Origin: Haliscomenobacter sp040401995
Lineage (GTDB): Bacteria > Bacteroidota > Bacteroidia > Chitinophagales > Saprospiraceae
Direction of reading: 5' to 3'
Assembly (NCBI GenBank): GCA_040401995.1
Contig: JBBANM010000018.1
Location: 21,073 to 85,072 of the forward strand
DNA: 64,000 nt
Part shown: positions 24,530 through 32,376 of the stretch, in pieces
How the letters are laid out: each line of letters begins with the position of its first letter
Position numbering within the stretch: position 1 is the stretch's first letter
Notes under the pieces: generated by a model
What the model saw: only the letters and a program-made list of their open reading frames with translations
Database searches by the model: none
What the model was told of the DNA's origin: nothing
Translations under genes and position numbers: made by a program

Positions 24530-24886
24530 ATGATCGAGAAAAAGAAACATCGCGGGCGTGTTCAGGCGCAAGGCGACGGCTTGGAAGCAAGTGAAAATTG
24601 GGCTCAAGATGAACCTCTTTCCGCTGAAGATGGTCTGGAGTTATTAGAAAAATTAAGGCGAAAAATTTCAAATCAAGAAGCAACAATTCGGGAAAAAGAA
24701 TTTGACAAAGCGGAGGATTTGATTCGGAGAATCAAGGAAAAGGGAGGCATAGATGCAAAATTTACCCGCACTTTCCGCACCAAAGGAACCAAAGACATCC
24801 GCGTTGACATTGAGGTATTGAGCGGCAAAGCATTCATCGCTTTGATTTTGCTCGCTTTTCTCTTATTTTGGCTATTCAATCATTGA
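24530..24886 (+). CDS. Small C-tail-anchored protein, unknown family
   Basis: The 118-residue protein begins with a conserved-looking polar segment (Lys-Lys-His-Arg-Gly-Arg-Val-Gln-Ala-Gln-Gly, then Trp-Ala-Gln-Asp-Glu-Pro-Leu). A helical stretch follows, and the last 20 residues are a membrane helix (Phe-Ile-Ala-Leu-Ile-Leu-Leu-Ala-Phe). I have the impression that the His-Arg-Gly-Arg-Val-Gln-Ala-Gln-Gly start recurs in other Bacteroidota proteins, but I cannot name a family. The protein would be tail-anchored with its bulk in the cytoplasm. The next gene starts 3 bp after its stop. A divergent XRE regulator lies upstream. Confidence 0.65.
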   Translation: MIEKKKHRGRVQAQGDGLEASENWAQDEPLSAEDGLELLEKLRRKISNQEATIREKEFDKAEDLIRRIKEKGGIDAKFTRTFRTKGTKDIRVDIEVLSGKAFIALILLAFLLFWLFNH

Positions 24887-24889
24887 AAC

Positions 24890-25264
24890 ATGGCAACGAT
24901 ATTATTTCCCGATTTTTTGGAAGACACAGCCCGTTATCAAGCTGCCGCCGATTTCTGGCAAGCTCAACTTGCGCCAACTTTAGCCGACTTAGGTCTCCAT
25001 GCCCAAGCCTATTTGAACAACAATACCGGGGATGGCAGCCAGTTACTCGATGGCAACCCCATTTACCACGCATACTTTTCTACCCGCAATCGCGCTCTAC
25101 GTATCATCCAGGAAGAACCCTTGCTCCCGGCTGATTATGGCAGTTGGGTCGGAAATACAGAAATTGAATCCCAAGAAGTCCCTGAACTGGTGATCAGTTT
25201 GGTGCTGACGGACGAAAATGTAGAGCGCGCGCTGGATGAAATCAAAGGCTGGTTGACATCCTAA
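24890..25264 (+). CDS. Hypothetical protein in an operon with the tail-anchored protein
   Basis: The 124-residue soluble acidic protein has no signal peptide. It contains Asp-Phe-Leu-Glu-Asp-Thr-Ala-Arg-Tyr near the start and a C-terminal helical segment. I recognise no domain. It follows the membrane-tailed 118-residue protein by 3 bp, so the two are made together. With the divergent regulator they form a compact three-gene unit of unknown role. Confidence 0.65.
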   Translation: MATILFPDFLEDTARYQAAADFWQAQLAPTLADLGLHAQAYLNNNTGDGSQLLDGNPIYHAYFSTRNRALRIIQEEPLLPADYGSWVGNTEIESQEVPELVISLVLTDENVERALDEIKGWLTS

Positions 25265-25334
25265 GAATAGAAATCTGTCGATTCAAGCTAGCCTTCACCA
25301 TCCTTACCTTTCACTTATAAAATCAACTCAACCA

Positions 25335-26288
25335 ATGAAATACCTCCTATTCCTTGCCTTTTTGCTCTTTACCCTCGGCGCCCAAGCCCAAAACGCTACT
25401 CGCCAAAAAGTCATTTTTGATTGCGATCTCGGCGACGACATCGACGATGCTTTTGCCCTGGCTCTCCTGCTTGCCAACCAAGACAAACTCGAGATCCTCG
25501 GCATCACCACCTGTTATGGCCGCACCGACGATCGAGCCCGGGTGGCCCTAAAAATGCTATACGAAACCGGGCAAGATAAAATCCCCGTGCACCTGGGGCG
25601 CAACACCTCCGCCAGCAGCGAACGCGCGAACTGGTACGCGGAGCAGTATTACTGGGCCAAGGGTTTTGAAAAACTCCAACCCAGCAAACAACCCGCCGCT
25701 GATTTCATCCTCGAGAATCTGAAGAAATACCCCAATGAGGTGGTGATTATTTCCGTAGGGCCGGTTACCAACATGGCCGATGTGCTGCAAAAAGACCCCA
25801 ATGCCCTGAAATTGGCCAAAAAGATCTACGCCATGTTTGGTTCATTTTATGTGAGTTATTCGGGGTATCCTACTCCCGAGGTGGAATGGAACGTGCGGTG
25901 CGACATCGATGCGGCCAAAAAGTTTGTCAACTCGGGCGCCAATATCGCTTACGCGGGTTTGGACATTACCGCATTTGTCAAGCTCGATAAAGCCAAACGG
26001 GAAACTTTACTCATGCGACAATCGCCATTGACCAATGCCATCTCTGCTTTGTATGTGCTTTGGGGCAACGAAACCCCTACCCTTTTTGACCCAGTCGCCA
26101 TCGGGATGTTGTTGTATCCTGAGTTGTTTAAATCGAAGAAGGTCAACGTCAGTGTGGATGATCAAGGGATGACCAAAGTAGACGAGACCAAAACGCCCAA
26201 CGCCGAAGTTGGCGTGTACATCAATACGAATGAGTTTGTCAACAAAGTGATGAAAGCGTATTTGTACCAGAATATGGGACGGAATTGA
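25335..26288 (+). CDS. Secreted inosine-uridine-type nucleoside hydrolase
   Basis: The 317-residue protein has a clear signal peptide (hydrophobic 4-16, cleavage after Ala-Gln-Ala). The calcium-binding motif of nucleoside hydrolases, Phe-Asp-Cys-Asp-Leu-Gly-Asp-Asp-Ile-Asp-Asp, lies at 28-38. Val-Gly-Pro-Val-Thr-Asn-Met-Ala and Pro-Glu-Val-Glu-Trp-Asn-Val-Arg-Cys-Asp follow, and the catalytic-loop segment Phe-Asp-Pro-Val-Ala is near residue 250. It would split ribonucleosides into base and ribose outside the cytoplasm. It stands alone and is followed by a strong hairpin at 26321. Confidence 0.9.
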   Translation: MKYLLFLAFLLFTLGAQAQNATRQKVIFDCDLGDDIDDAFALALLLANQDKLEILGITTCYGRTDDRARVALKMLYETGQDKIPVHLGRNTSASSERANWYAEQYYWAKGFEKLQPSKQPAADFILENLKKYPNEVVIISVGPVTNMADVLQKDPNALKLAKKIYAMFGSFYVSYSGYPTPEVEWNVRCDIDAAKKFVNSGANIAYAGLDITAFVKLDKAKRETLLMRQSPLTNAISALYVLWGNETPTLFDPVAIGMLLYPELFKSKKVNVSVDDQGMTKVDETKTPNAEVGVYINTNEFVNKVMKAYLYQNMGRN

Positions 26289-26320
26289 GGGGAGGAAAGA
26301 CCAAGTGATGGATAGAACAT

Positions 26321-26367
26321 AAAATCATGTTCAGATTTCGGATTCTCCAAAATCTGAACATGATTTT
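26321..26367 (+). terminator. Long hairpin after the nucleoside hydrolase gene
   Basis: AAAATCATGTTCAGATTT (26321-26338) pairs perfectly with 26350-26367, an 18-bp stem with an 11-base loop. The T-run after it is short, so it may be a terminator or an mRNA-stabilising structure. Confidence 0.6.
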
Positions 26368-26412
26368 AATCCAGAATTCACATTAATACTGGGAAAATTT
26401 TTCGAAAAAGTA

Positions 26413-26533
26413 GTTCTAAACCATACTACTGGACATTTTTAGTTCCGTATAAGCGTAAACCTTCCAGGTCTTCGAGACCTGGAAGGTTTGGCAATCGATC
26501 ATTTTGAAAATGTCCAGTAGTATGGTTCTAAAC
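26413..26533. mobile_element. 103-bp MITE with perfect termini and 9-bp target duplication
   Basis: CATACTACTGGACATTTT (26422-26439) is the exact reverse complement of 26507-26524. The element is flanked on both sides by GTTCTAAAC (26413-26421 and 26525-26533), a perfect 9-bp direct repeat. Inside lies a second palindrome (26457-26471 and 26475-26489, 15-bp stem). It has no coding capacity, so it must have been moved by a transposase encoded elsewhere. Perfect termini and target duplication suggest a recent insertion. Confidence 0.88.
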
Positions 26534-26584
26534 TGATTCAGAGCATGTTTTCCGCCTCAGCCTTCAAGTGCAAAAAGCCCGCCA

Positions 26585-26818
26585 CTATCCTACTTTATTA
26601 TACTCCTGTTGCCAAACAGCAGCCTCCATAGCTTTGAAGGCGGGAAATAATTCGCTCCGATGTTTTTCTATAAAATAAAGGATTTCAACACCTACTATTT
26701 GATTATTTTCATCATAATCGGCAACTACATGTTGTTCTAACTCCTCGCTTTCTACAATGGATTGGTCGCTTAGTTTGATGTAAAGCGCATCAGCTTCTTT
26801 ATCGTAAGTGATTTTCAT
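26585..26818 (-). CDS. DUF2283 family protein (antitoxin-like)
   Basis: With the ATG at 26818 this is a 77-residue protein of the DUF2283 family. Seen are Met-Lys-Ile-Thr-Tyr-Asp-Lys-Glu-Ala-Asp-Ala-Leu-Tyr-Ile-Lys-Leu at the start and Val-Gly-Val-Glu-Ile-Leu near residue 45. DUF2283 proteins are regularly encoded next to DUF4258 proteins in a toxin-antitoxin-like arrangement. Here the start codon overlaps, as ATGA, the stop of a DUF4258-like reading frame that carries an internal stop. The gene itself is intact. Confidence 0.88.
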   Translation of the reverse strand: MKITYDKEADALYIKLSDQSIVESEELEQHVVADYDENNQIVGVEILYFIEKHRSELFPAFKAMEAAVWQQEYNKVG

Positions 26819-27069
26819 TGACAATTGTTTTTGGTTCTTTTTCTATCAAAATGAGCGGTGATGACGATGATAGTCAAAGGGTTAAATACAACTTTGAGGC
26901 AACGGCTGGCTGCTTCCAATATTTTTTTAAAAAAATGCGTCTCGCCAGCTGCTATTTCCTCAGTAACATCCGGGTTCTCAATTGTATCTTCCACCCATTC
27001 TCATTTCAAGTTACGCTCTTTCAATCGAGTTTCCAAGTGTTGAGAAAAAGAGTAAGGCTTGCCCTCCAT
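26815..27069 (-). pseudogene. DUF4258-like toxin gene with in-frame TGA
   Basis: Reading the minus strand from the ATG at 27069 gives an 84-codon frame broken once, by TGA at 27001-27003 (codon 23). Before the stop it reads Tyr-Ser-Phe-Ser-Gln-His-Leu-Glu-Thr-Arg-Leu-Lys-Glu-Arg, the start of DUF4258. After it, Glu-Asn-Pro-Asp-Val and Leu-Lys-Val-Val-Phe-Asn, then Ile-Ile-Val-Ile-Thr-Ala-His-Phe complete the family pattern. Its final stop overlaps the DUF2283 start as ATGA. The toxin half of the pair therefore appears to be inactivated by one nonsense change. A sequencing error is the alternative. Confidence 0.75.
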
Positions 27070-27190
27070 GTTGTCGCTGCTTTTTAGAAGTGAAGCTACA
27101 AAATATGAAGATTAGAAACTCCTAAGGGGTATTTTTTCAAAAAAATTAGCAATCCATTTCATAGGCATTTTTCCTTTTCACCCAACCTCA

Positions 27191-29008
27191 TCACTTATAC
27201 CCCTGCGCTTGTAAATCAAACAACTCTGCATATTTACCGCCTTGCGCCAGCAACTCTTCATGGCTGCCAATTTCAATCATCTCCCCATTTTCCAAAACGA
27301 GGATCCGATCGGCCATGCGTACGGTTGAAAAACGGTGCGAAATCAACACAGCACTTTTCCCGGCAATCAACTCTGCAAAACGCTGAAATACCTCATGTTC
27401 AGCGCGGGCATCCAGGGCGGAAGTAGGTTCGTCGAGGATCAACAACTGGGCGTCGCGCATGTAGGCGCGCGCAAGGGCGATTTTTTGCCATTGTCCACCC
27501 GATAGTTCCACGCCTTTGTCAAAACGCCGTCCTAGCATCTGCTCATAGCCTAGCGGCAATCCTTCAATGACGGTATCCGCCAAGCTTTTTTCGGCTGAAC
27601 TTTCAATGCGCGGCATGGCCGTTACCTCTTCAATGTTGCCTACGGCTATATTTTCCGAGGCTTTCAGTTGAAAACGGATGTAATCCTGGAAAATGATGCC
27701 AATGTTGAGTCGCAAACTATCCAAGTTGTAATCTTTAATGTCCACGCCATCAATCAAAATGCGGCCTTCTGATGGTTCATATAGACGCGCTAGCAATTTG
27801 ACCAACGTCGTTTTCCCAGCGCCGTTTTCGCCTACCAAAGCTAGTTTTTCGCCGGCATTGAGGGTAAAACTTAAATGCCGTACGGCCCACTTTTCCCCGC
27901 CAGGATATTGAAAACCCACGTTTTCAAACTGAAACCCGGTTGTTAATTTTGTAGGAAATGGCTTGCTATCGGGAGGTGAAACGATGTTGGGCTTAATGTC
28001 GTAAAAATCAAACAGATCCTTCAGGTACAGCGCGCTTTCCGATATTTTGGAAAAACGACTCATCACGCCTTCCAATAGCCCATGCATGCGACTAAACGAA
28101 CCCGTCAAAAACGTCAAGGACCCAATGGTGATGGTTCCCGCTATGGTCTGTAAGGCAATGATGACGTAAGCGCCATAATAGGCCAACACGCCTAGGGTGG
28201 ATAACACAGCCCCCCAGCCGGCCCGTTCCAGCGATATTTTTCGATTGGCCAGGTAATATCGATGGGAAAGCTCTGAAAATCTTTGTATTAAAAAATCTGA
28301 GAGGTTGAAAATCTTGACTTCCTTGGCGGTTTCGTCGCTCGCGCCAATGTAACGGAGGTAATCCAGTTCGCGGCGTTCGGGCGTCCAACTTTGGGTCAGC
28401 GAGTAACTGCGCTGGTTGAAATAGTTTTCCCCCAAAAACGAAGGAATGACCGCAATGATGATGATCAGAATCAGCCAAGGGTTGAAGACAGCCAGACCTG
28501 CCCCTAAGAAAAGAATGGTGATGATGTCTTGCACTTGTGTCAATACTTGCGACATCAAAACGGTACGGCCATTGGTTTGTCGCCGGGCGCGCTCCAATTT
28601 GTCGTAAAAATCAGGGCGTTCAAATTGATACAAATCCAAGGAAGAGGCGTGGCGCATGATGTCAACCGAAGTGCGATTGGAAAACAAATCTCCCAACAAG
28701 CTATCAGCAAGGGTAATCCCGCGGTTCAACAAATCAGACAGCACCGTGAAACCCAGCTCCGCGGCCAGAAGTAGCCACAATGTGGTTAAGTTTTTTTCGG
28801 GAACTGCAATCAGGCGAATGACTTCATCCACGATTAATTTACCAATGTAAAGGGTAATCGATGGCACCCCGGCTTTCAGCAGTCTTAACCCCACATTGGC
28901 GATGGTCAAGGTTTGGCTGGTTTCCCAGATGAGGCGAAAAAAACTCGGGAGGTTTTTAAGGGCCGAAACCTGATCTTTTATTTTGACTTTATCTTTTTGG
29001 GTACTCAT
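27191..29008 (-). CDS. ABC exporter, fused membrane and ATPase domains
   Basis: The protein has 605 residues from the ATG at 29008; a further 26 upstream residues are unlikely to be translated. The N-terminal half has about six membrane helices of the type I exporter fold. The C-terminal ATPase has Val-Gly-Glu-Asn-Gly-Ala-Gly-Lys-Thr-Thr (Walker A), Val-Glu-Leu-Ser-Gly-Gly-Gln (signature), Leu-Leu-Ile-Leu-Asp-Glu-Pro-Thr-Ser-Ala-Leu-Asp (Walker B) and Ile-Ser-His-Arg-Phe (H-loop). It works as a homodimer or half-transporter. The substrate, lipid or peptide or drug, cannot be deduced. It is divergent from the helicase gene. Confidence 0.92.
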   Translation of the reverse strand: MSTQKDKVKIKDQVSALKNLPSFFRLIWETSQTLTIANVGLRLLKAGVPSITLYIGKLIVDEVIRLIAVPEKNLTTLWLLLAAELGFTVLSDLLNRGITLADSLLGDLFSNRTSVDIMRHASSLDLYQFERPDFYDKLERARRQTNGRTVLMSQVLTQVQDIITILFLGAGLAVFNPWLILIIIIAVIPSFLGENYFNQRSYSLTQSWTPERRELDYLRYIGASDETAKEVKIFNLSDFLIQRFSELSHRYYLANRKISLERAGWGAVLSTLGVLAYYGAYVIIALQTIAGTITIGSLTFLTGSFSRMHGLLEGVMSRFSKISESALYLKDLFDFYDIKPNIVSPPDSKPFPTKLTTGFQFENVGFQYPGGEKWAVRHLSFTLNAGEKLALVGENGAGKTTLVKLLARLYEPSEGRILIDGVDIKDYNLDSLRLNIGIIFQDYIRFQLKASENIAVGNIEEVTAMPRIESSAEKSLADTVIEGLPLGYEQMLGRRFDKGVELSGGQWQKIALARAYMRDAQLLILDEPTSALDARAEHEVFQRFAELIAGKSAVLISHRFSTVRMADRILVLENGEMIEIGSHEELLAQGGKYAELFDLQAQGYK

Positions 29009-29239
29009 AGCTGATTTAACGATTTTAAAGCCCACAAAGTTAAACTGGTTTAGCATTTCTGTGTTGAACACCATGAAAAGCCTCAAAACGTACCTATTTC
29101 AACACTCATTACTCGCTTTTTCTCCAAAAAATAGAAAAACCGATAGACCGCACCTAAAATGTAGTATTTTCATCCTCCAAAATGGCCACTTGAAAAACTA
29201 CCTCTTTTTTCTTTGGCGGAAATATTTAAGAAGCTAAAA

Positions 29240-31141
29240 ATGGATACAGATCTGCGTGAATTAGAAGAGTTGGCCGAGTTGTTAAAAATTGAAAAAACCG
29301 AAGATTTTGAACAGTACCGCCGCATCATGGAAAGCCTACCGATCGATCAGCGACGGGCAAAAGGCATGGCCTGGTATCCATTAAACGTGATTCAATCTGG
29401 TTATACCATTGGCGAACGCGCCTTTGTAGTAGTGGAACGCACCCAGCAAAAAGGGCAAGAACATCAATTTCGGGCGGGCAAAATGGTGCGTTTATTTACC
29501 CAACAACCCAGTGTTCATAACCCCGATCGCAGCGGGATCATCTATTTTGTCGACAAAGACAAAATGCGCATCACCCTCAATACCCGCGATTTACCCGATT
29601 GGTTAAGTATCGGCCAGCTGGCAGTGGATCTTCTTTTTGATGAGCGCACTTATTTGGAGATGGAAAAAGCGCTCAATAAAGTCATGCATGCTCAGAAAGG
29701 GCGTTTGGCGGAATTGCGCGCCATAATTTTAGGCAAAAAACCGGCACTATTCAATGAAATTATCAACCCGGTGGTCATCCCACAGCTCAATCCTTCGCAA
29801 AACCACGCGGTCAATCAAATTCTCGCGGCTCAGGATGTGGCCATTGTACACGGACCTCCAGGAACGGGAAAAACGACAACCTTGGTGCAAGCAATCGCCA
29901 TGTTGTGTCAAACTGAATCAACGGTACTGGTCACCGCGCCCAGCAATACCGCTGCCGATCTGCTGACTGAACGACTGGCGGATTTGAACCTGAATGTGGT
30001 ACGCATCGGCAACATTTCCCGGGTGGATGAAAACATCGTGCGCCATAGCTTGGAAATGCAGGTGGCCAACCACGAGGAAAGCAAACGCATCAAAAAAGTT
30101 AAAATAGAAGCGGCGGAATGTCGAAGAAAAAGCCAACGCCTGCGCGGCAAGCGCGGACAGGAAGCATATGAAGAAAGACGACGGCTTACTCAGGAAGCAA
30201 ATGACCTTTCTGCTTGGGCCAATCAATTGGAAAATCGTTTGATTGAAATGCTTTTGGATGGCGCTCAAGTGATCACTTGTACATTGGTGGGCGCGGCGCA
30301 CCCCGTTTTGGAAAAAAGAAAATTCCGAACAGTCGTGGTTGATGAAGCGGCGCAAGCCTTAGAGCCCGCTACCTGGATTCCCATTCTTAAAGCGTCGAAA
30401 GTTGTTTTGACGGGTGATCCTTTTCAGTTACCGCCTACGGTCAAATCCATCGAGGCGCAACGCCGGGGTTTTAACATCACCATGATTGAAAAATGTTTGC
30501 AACGCATTCCCGAGATTTCGCTGCTCAACGTCCAATACCGGATGAACGAGGTGATCATGGGTTTCTCTAATCAGGCTTTTTATCAAAATGAGCTAAAAGC
30601 CGATGAAAGTGTTCGGCATCAGCGTTTGAACATCGCCCAAAATTCCCCGTTGATTTTTATTGATACTGCCGGTTGTAGTTTTGATGAGAAAACTAACCCT
30701 GCTTATCAAAGTCGTTACAATCCCGATGAGTTCCGTATTCTCTGCGAACACTTGTACCAGGTGAGTGAAGCTTTTTTGGGACAAGAACTGCCCTCTATAG
30801 CGCTTATTTCGCCTTATCGGGAGCAGGTGTTGTATATGGAAGAGCACATTCGGGAAGATGCCATATTGAGCCAATTACCGATCACGGTAAAAACCATTGA
30901 TGGGTTTCAAGGGCAGGAAAAAGACTTAGTTTATATCTCCTTGGTGCGCTCCAACAACAAAAGTGAAATTGGTTTTTTGTCGGATTATCGCCGAATGAAT
31001 GTGGCGCTCACCCGAGCCCGCAAACAGTTGGTGGTCATTGGGGATAGCGCCACTATTGGCAATACGCCGTTTTACCGCAATTTTTTGGAGTATTGCGAAA
31101 CACAAGGCACGTATGTGAGCGCTTGGGAGTATATGATGTAA
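29240..31141 (+). CDS. UPF1/IGHMBP2-like superfamily 1 helicase
   Basis: The protein has 633 residues from the ATG at 29240 (a TTG 27 bp upstream is less likely). The N-terminal 180 residues form the beta-barrel region typical of IGHMBP2-like helicases. Motif I is Gly-Pro-Pro-Gly-Thr-Gly-Lys-Thr-Thr (205-213), motif II is Val-Val-Asp-Glu-Ala-Ala-Gln, and motif III is Leu-Thr-Gly-Asp-Pro-Phe-Gln-Leu-Pro-Pro. Motif IV lies near Val-Gln-Tyr-Arg-Met, and motifs V-VI are Thr-Ile-Asp-Gly-Phe-Gln-Gly-Gln-Glu and Val-Ala-Leu-Thr-Arg-Ala-Arg. Such bacterial proteins are thought to act on nucleic acid in repair or RNA metabolism. There is no nuclease domain. The stop codon overlaps the edge of an inverted-repeat element. 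Confidence 0.92.
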   Translation: MDTDLRELEELAELLKIEKTEDFEQYRRIMESLPIDQRRAKGMAWYPLNVIQSGYTIGERAFVVVERTQQKGQEHQFRAGKMVRLFTQQPSVHNPDRSGIIYFVDKDKMRITLNTRDLPDWLSIGQLAVDLLFDERTYLEMEKALNKVMHAQKGRLAELRAIILGKKPALFNEIINPVVIPQLNPSQNHAVNQILAAQDVAIVHGPPGTGKTTTLVQAIAMLCQTESTVLVTAPSNTAADLLTERLADLNLNVVRIGNISRVDENIVRHSLEMQVANHEESKRIKKVKIEAAECRRKSQRLRGKRGQEAYEERRRLTQEANDLSAWANQLENRLIEMLLDGAQVITCTLVGAAHPVLEKRKFRTVVVDEAAQALEPATWIPILKASKVVLTGDPFQLPPTVKSIEAQRRGFNITMIEKCLQRIPEISLLNVQYRMNEVIMGFSNQAFYQNELKADESVRHQRLNIAQNSPLIFIDTAGCSFDEKTNPAYQSRYNPDEFRILCEHLYQVSEAFLGQELPSIALISPYREQVLYMEEHIREDAILSQLPITVKTIDGFQGQEKDLVYISLVRSNNKSEIGFLSDYRRMNVALTRARKQLVVIGDSATIGNTPFYRNFLEYCETQGTYVSAWEYMM

Positions 31142-31344
31142 CGTGAGTTCTGAATTATAATAGCTAATACAGCATGAATTGTGAAAAAAGAGCAAAAAAA
31201 TGAGACATTTGATGCTACCAAAGGGCGCTAGCCCTGTTTCCGTTTATAGAAAATTACAGAAATAAGACTCCTCAAGCTACGTAGTGGCGGCACGATTTGG
31301 TTTGTTATAGCCCTTGAATCTATTTCAATCTCAGAATTCACGTT
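31140..31344. repeat. 205-bp inverted-repeat element behind the helicase gene
   Basis: AACGTGAGTTCTGA (31140-31153) pairs with TCAGAATTCACGTT (31331-31344) at 13 of 14 positions, and the similarity goes on more weakly inward. The inside is non-coding. The left end forms part of the helicase stop codon. A lone sequence like its right end (AGAATTCACATTAA) occurs at about 26373. Confidence 0.55.
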
Positions 31345-31375
31345 GATGTAACAACTTGGCCAAAACCCCACAAAC

Positions 31376-31413
31376 AAAAAGAGTCATCCCAACCGAATGG
31401 AATGACTCTTTTT
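31376..31413. terminator. Bidirectional terminator between helicase and gldN
   Basis: AAAAAGAGTCAT (31376-31387) and ATGACTCTTTTT (31402-31413) form a 12-bp stem with T-runs on both strands. It ends the minus-strand gldLMN transcript and any read-through from the helicase. Confidence 0.85.
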
Positions 31414-31431
31414 CTCATAAAAAATCAACAA

Positions 31432-32298
31432 TCAATACGTCCAGAGGTCGTGTTCGAAGTTGAAAATTTGCTGTTTAACTTTGTCAGCTTCAAGGAGCAA
31501 GTCGCGGCCTGCATATTCATCCTGCAAACGGAAATCCTTCACGTTAGATTCCTTGTAGATATAGCTGGCAAAAAACCGCATTTCGAAGATATCTTCCCAA
31601 GTCATGGGATTAGCATCGTTGAGGTCGTTGAAAACTTGTTCACGAGCTAAAGCTTCACGCGCTTCTGGGTAATAAATCCAGAACATGGCGTTTTCCCCAA
31701 GAACTGCATCAGATATACCTTTTACTTGTCGCACAGGAGCAATCCCGAGAATACGCACCTGCATGGTGGAGGTTTCTTTGTCAAAAAACCAAATTTCCTT
31801 TACGCGGAAACGCTGAATGTCTCCCGTAAGGTCGACCGTGTTTTTGACAATCTCTTTGCGGATTTCATAAGTTTCAGGGTCGGTAACTGTGATGGTATCA
31901 ACGCGGAACAACAATTGGTTGACCGCTGACGTATCCATCGGTTGTTTGAACTCTTCATCTTGAAAAATGCGCAAGGGGTGCTCAGCGTTATTGGTAGCAT
32001 CCAACAAAATTTGTAGGAACGGGCGTTTCGGATAAACGAAAGGTTGGTTCATTTTTTCGCGAACGTCGATCAAACGCCAAATACGTTTTTTCCAAAAGAT
32101 ATCCGCTTCACGAGGTTGATCGTAAGGCAATACTCTTTTTTTCAAGGTAATGGTATTCTCAACAATGTCGTCGAGTGGAGGTTTGGGCGCAGGAGAACCC
32201 GATTCTGTCATGATTTCACTTGGAACCTGCGCAGCTAAGAAACCAGCGAAACTGCAAAGGACAACTAAAAGACCAACAACTCTGGCGGCAATTTTCAT
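31432..32298 (-). CDS. gldN: Gliding motility / type IX secretion protein GldN
   Basis: GldN (PorN) is a periplasmic partner of GldK in the ring complex of the type IX secretion system. With the ATG at 32298 the protein has 288 residues and a signal peptide ending near Leu-Ala-Ala-Gln. The typical segments Lys-Lys-Arg-Ile-Trp-Arg-Leu-Ile-Asp-Val-Arg-Glu-Lys-Met-Asn, Pro-Met-Thr-Trp-Glu-Asp-Ile-Phe-Glu-Met-Arg and the acidic C-terminus are all present. It is the last gene of the gldL-gldM-gldN unit, 78 bp after gldM, and is followed by a strong terminator. Confidence 0.95.
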   Translation of the reverse strand: MKIAARVVGLLVVLCSFAGFLAAQVPSEIMTESGSPAPKPPLDDIVENTITLKKRVLPYDQPREADIFWKKRIWRLIDVREKMNQPFVYPKRPFLQILLDATNNAEHPLRIFQDEEFKQPMDTSAVNQLLFRVDTITVTDPETYEIRKEIVKNTVDLTGDIQRFRVKEIWFFDKETSTMQVRILGIAPVRQVKGISDAVLGENAMFWIYYPEAREALAREQVFNDLNDANPMTWEDIFEMRFFASYIYKESNVKDFRLQDEYAGRDLLLEADKVKQQIFNFEHDLWTY

Positions 32299-32376
32299 TG
32301 TTAATATTTTTTTGAACAAAAATGTACCAGATAAACGGATTTACCTGGTACACTAGTACAATGATTGCGAAAAAAA

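Noticed and set aside
29240..31141. Antiphage helicase-nuclease system
   Set aside because: The helicase has no nuclease domain and no partner gene on its strand. It looks like a general UPF1-type helicase.
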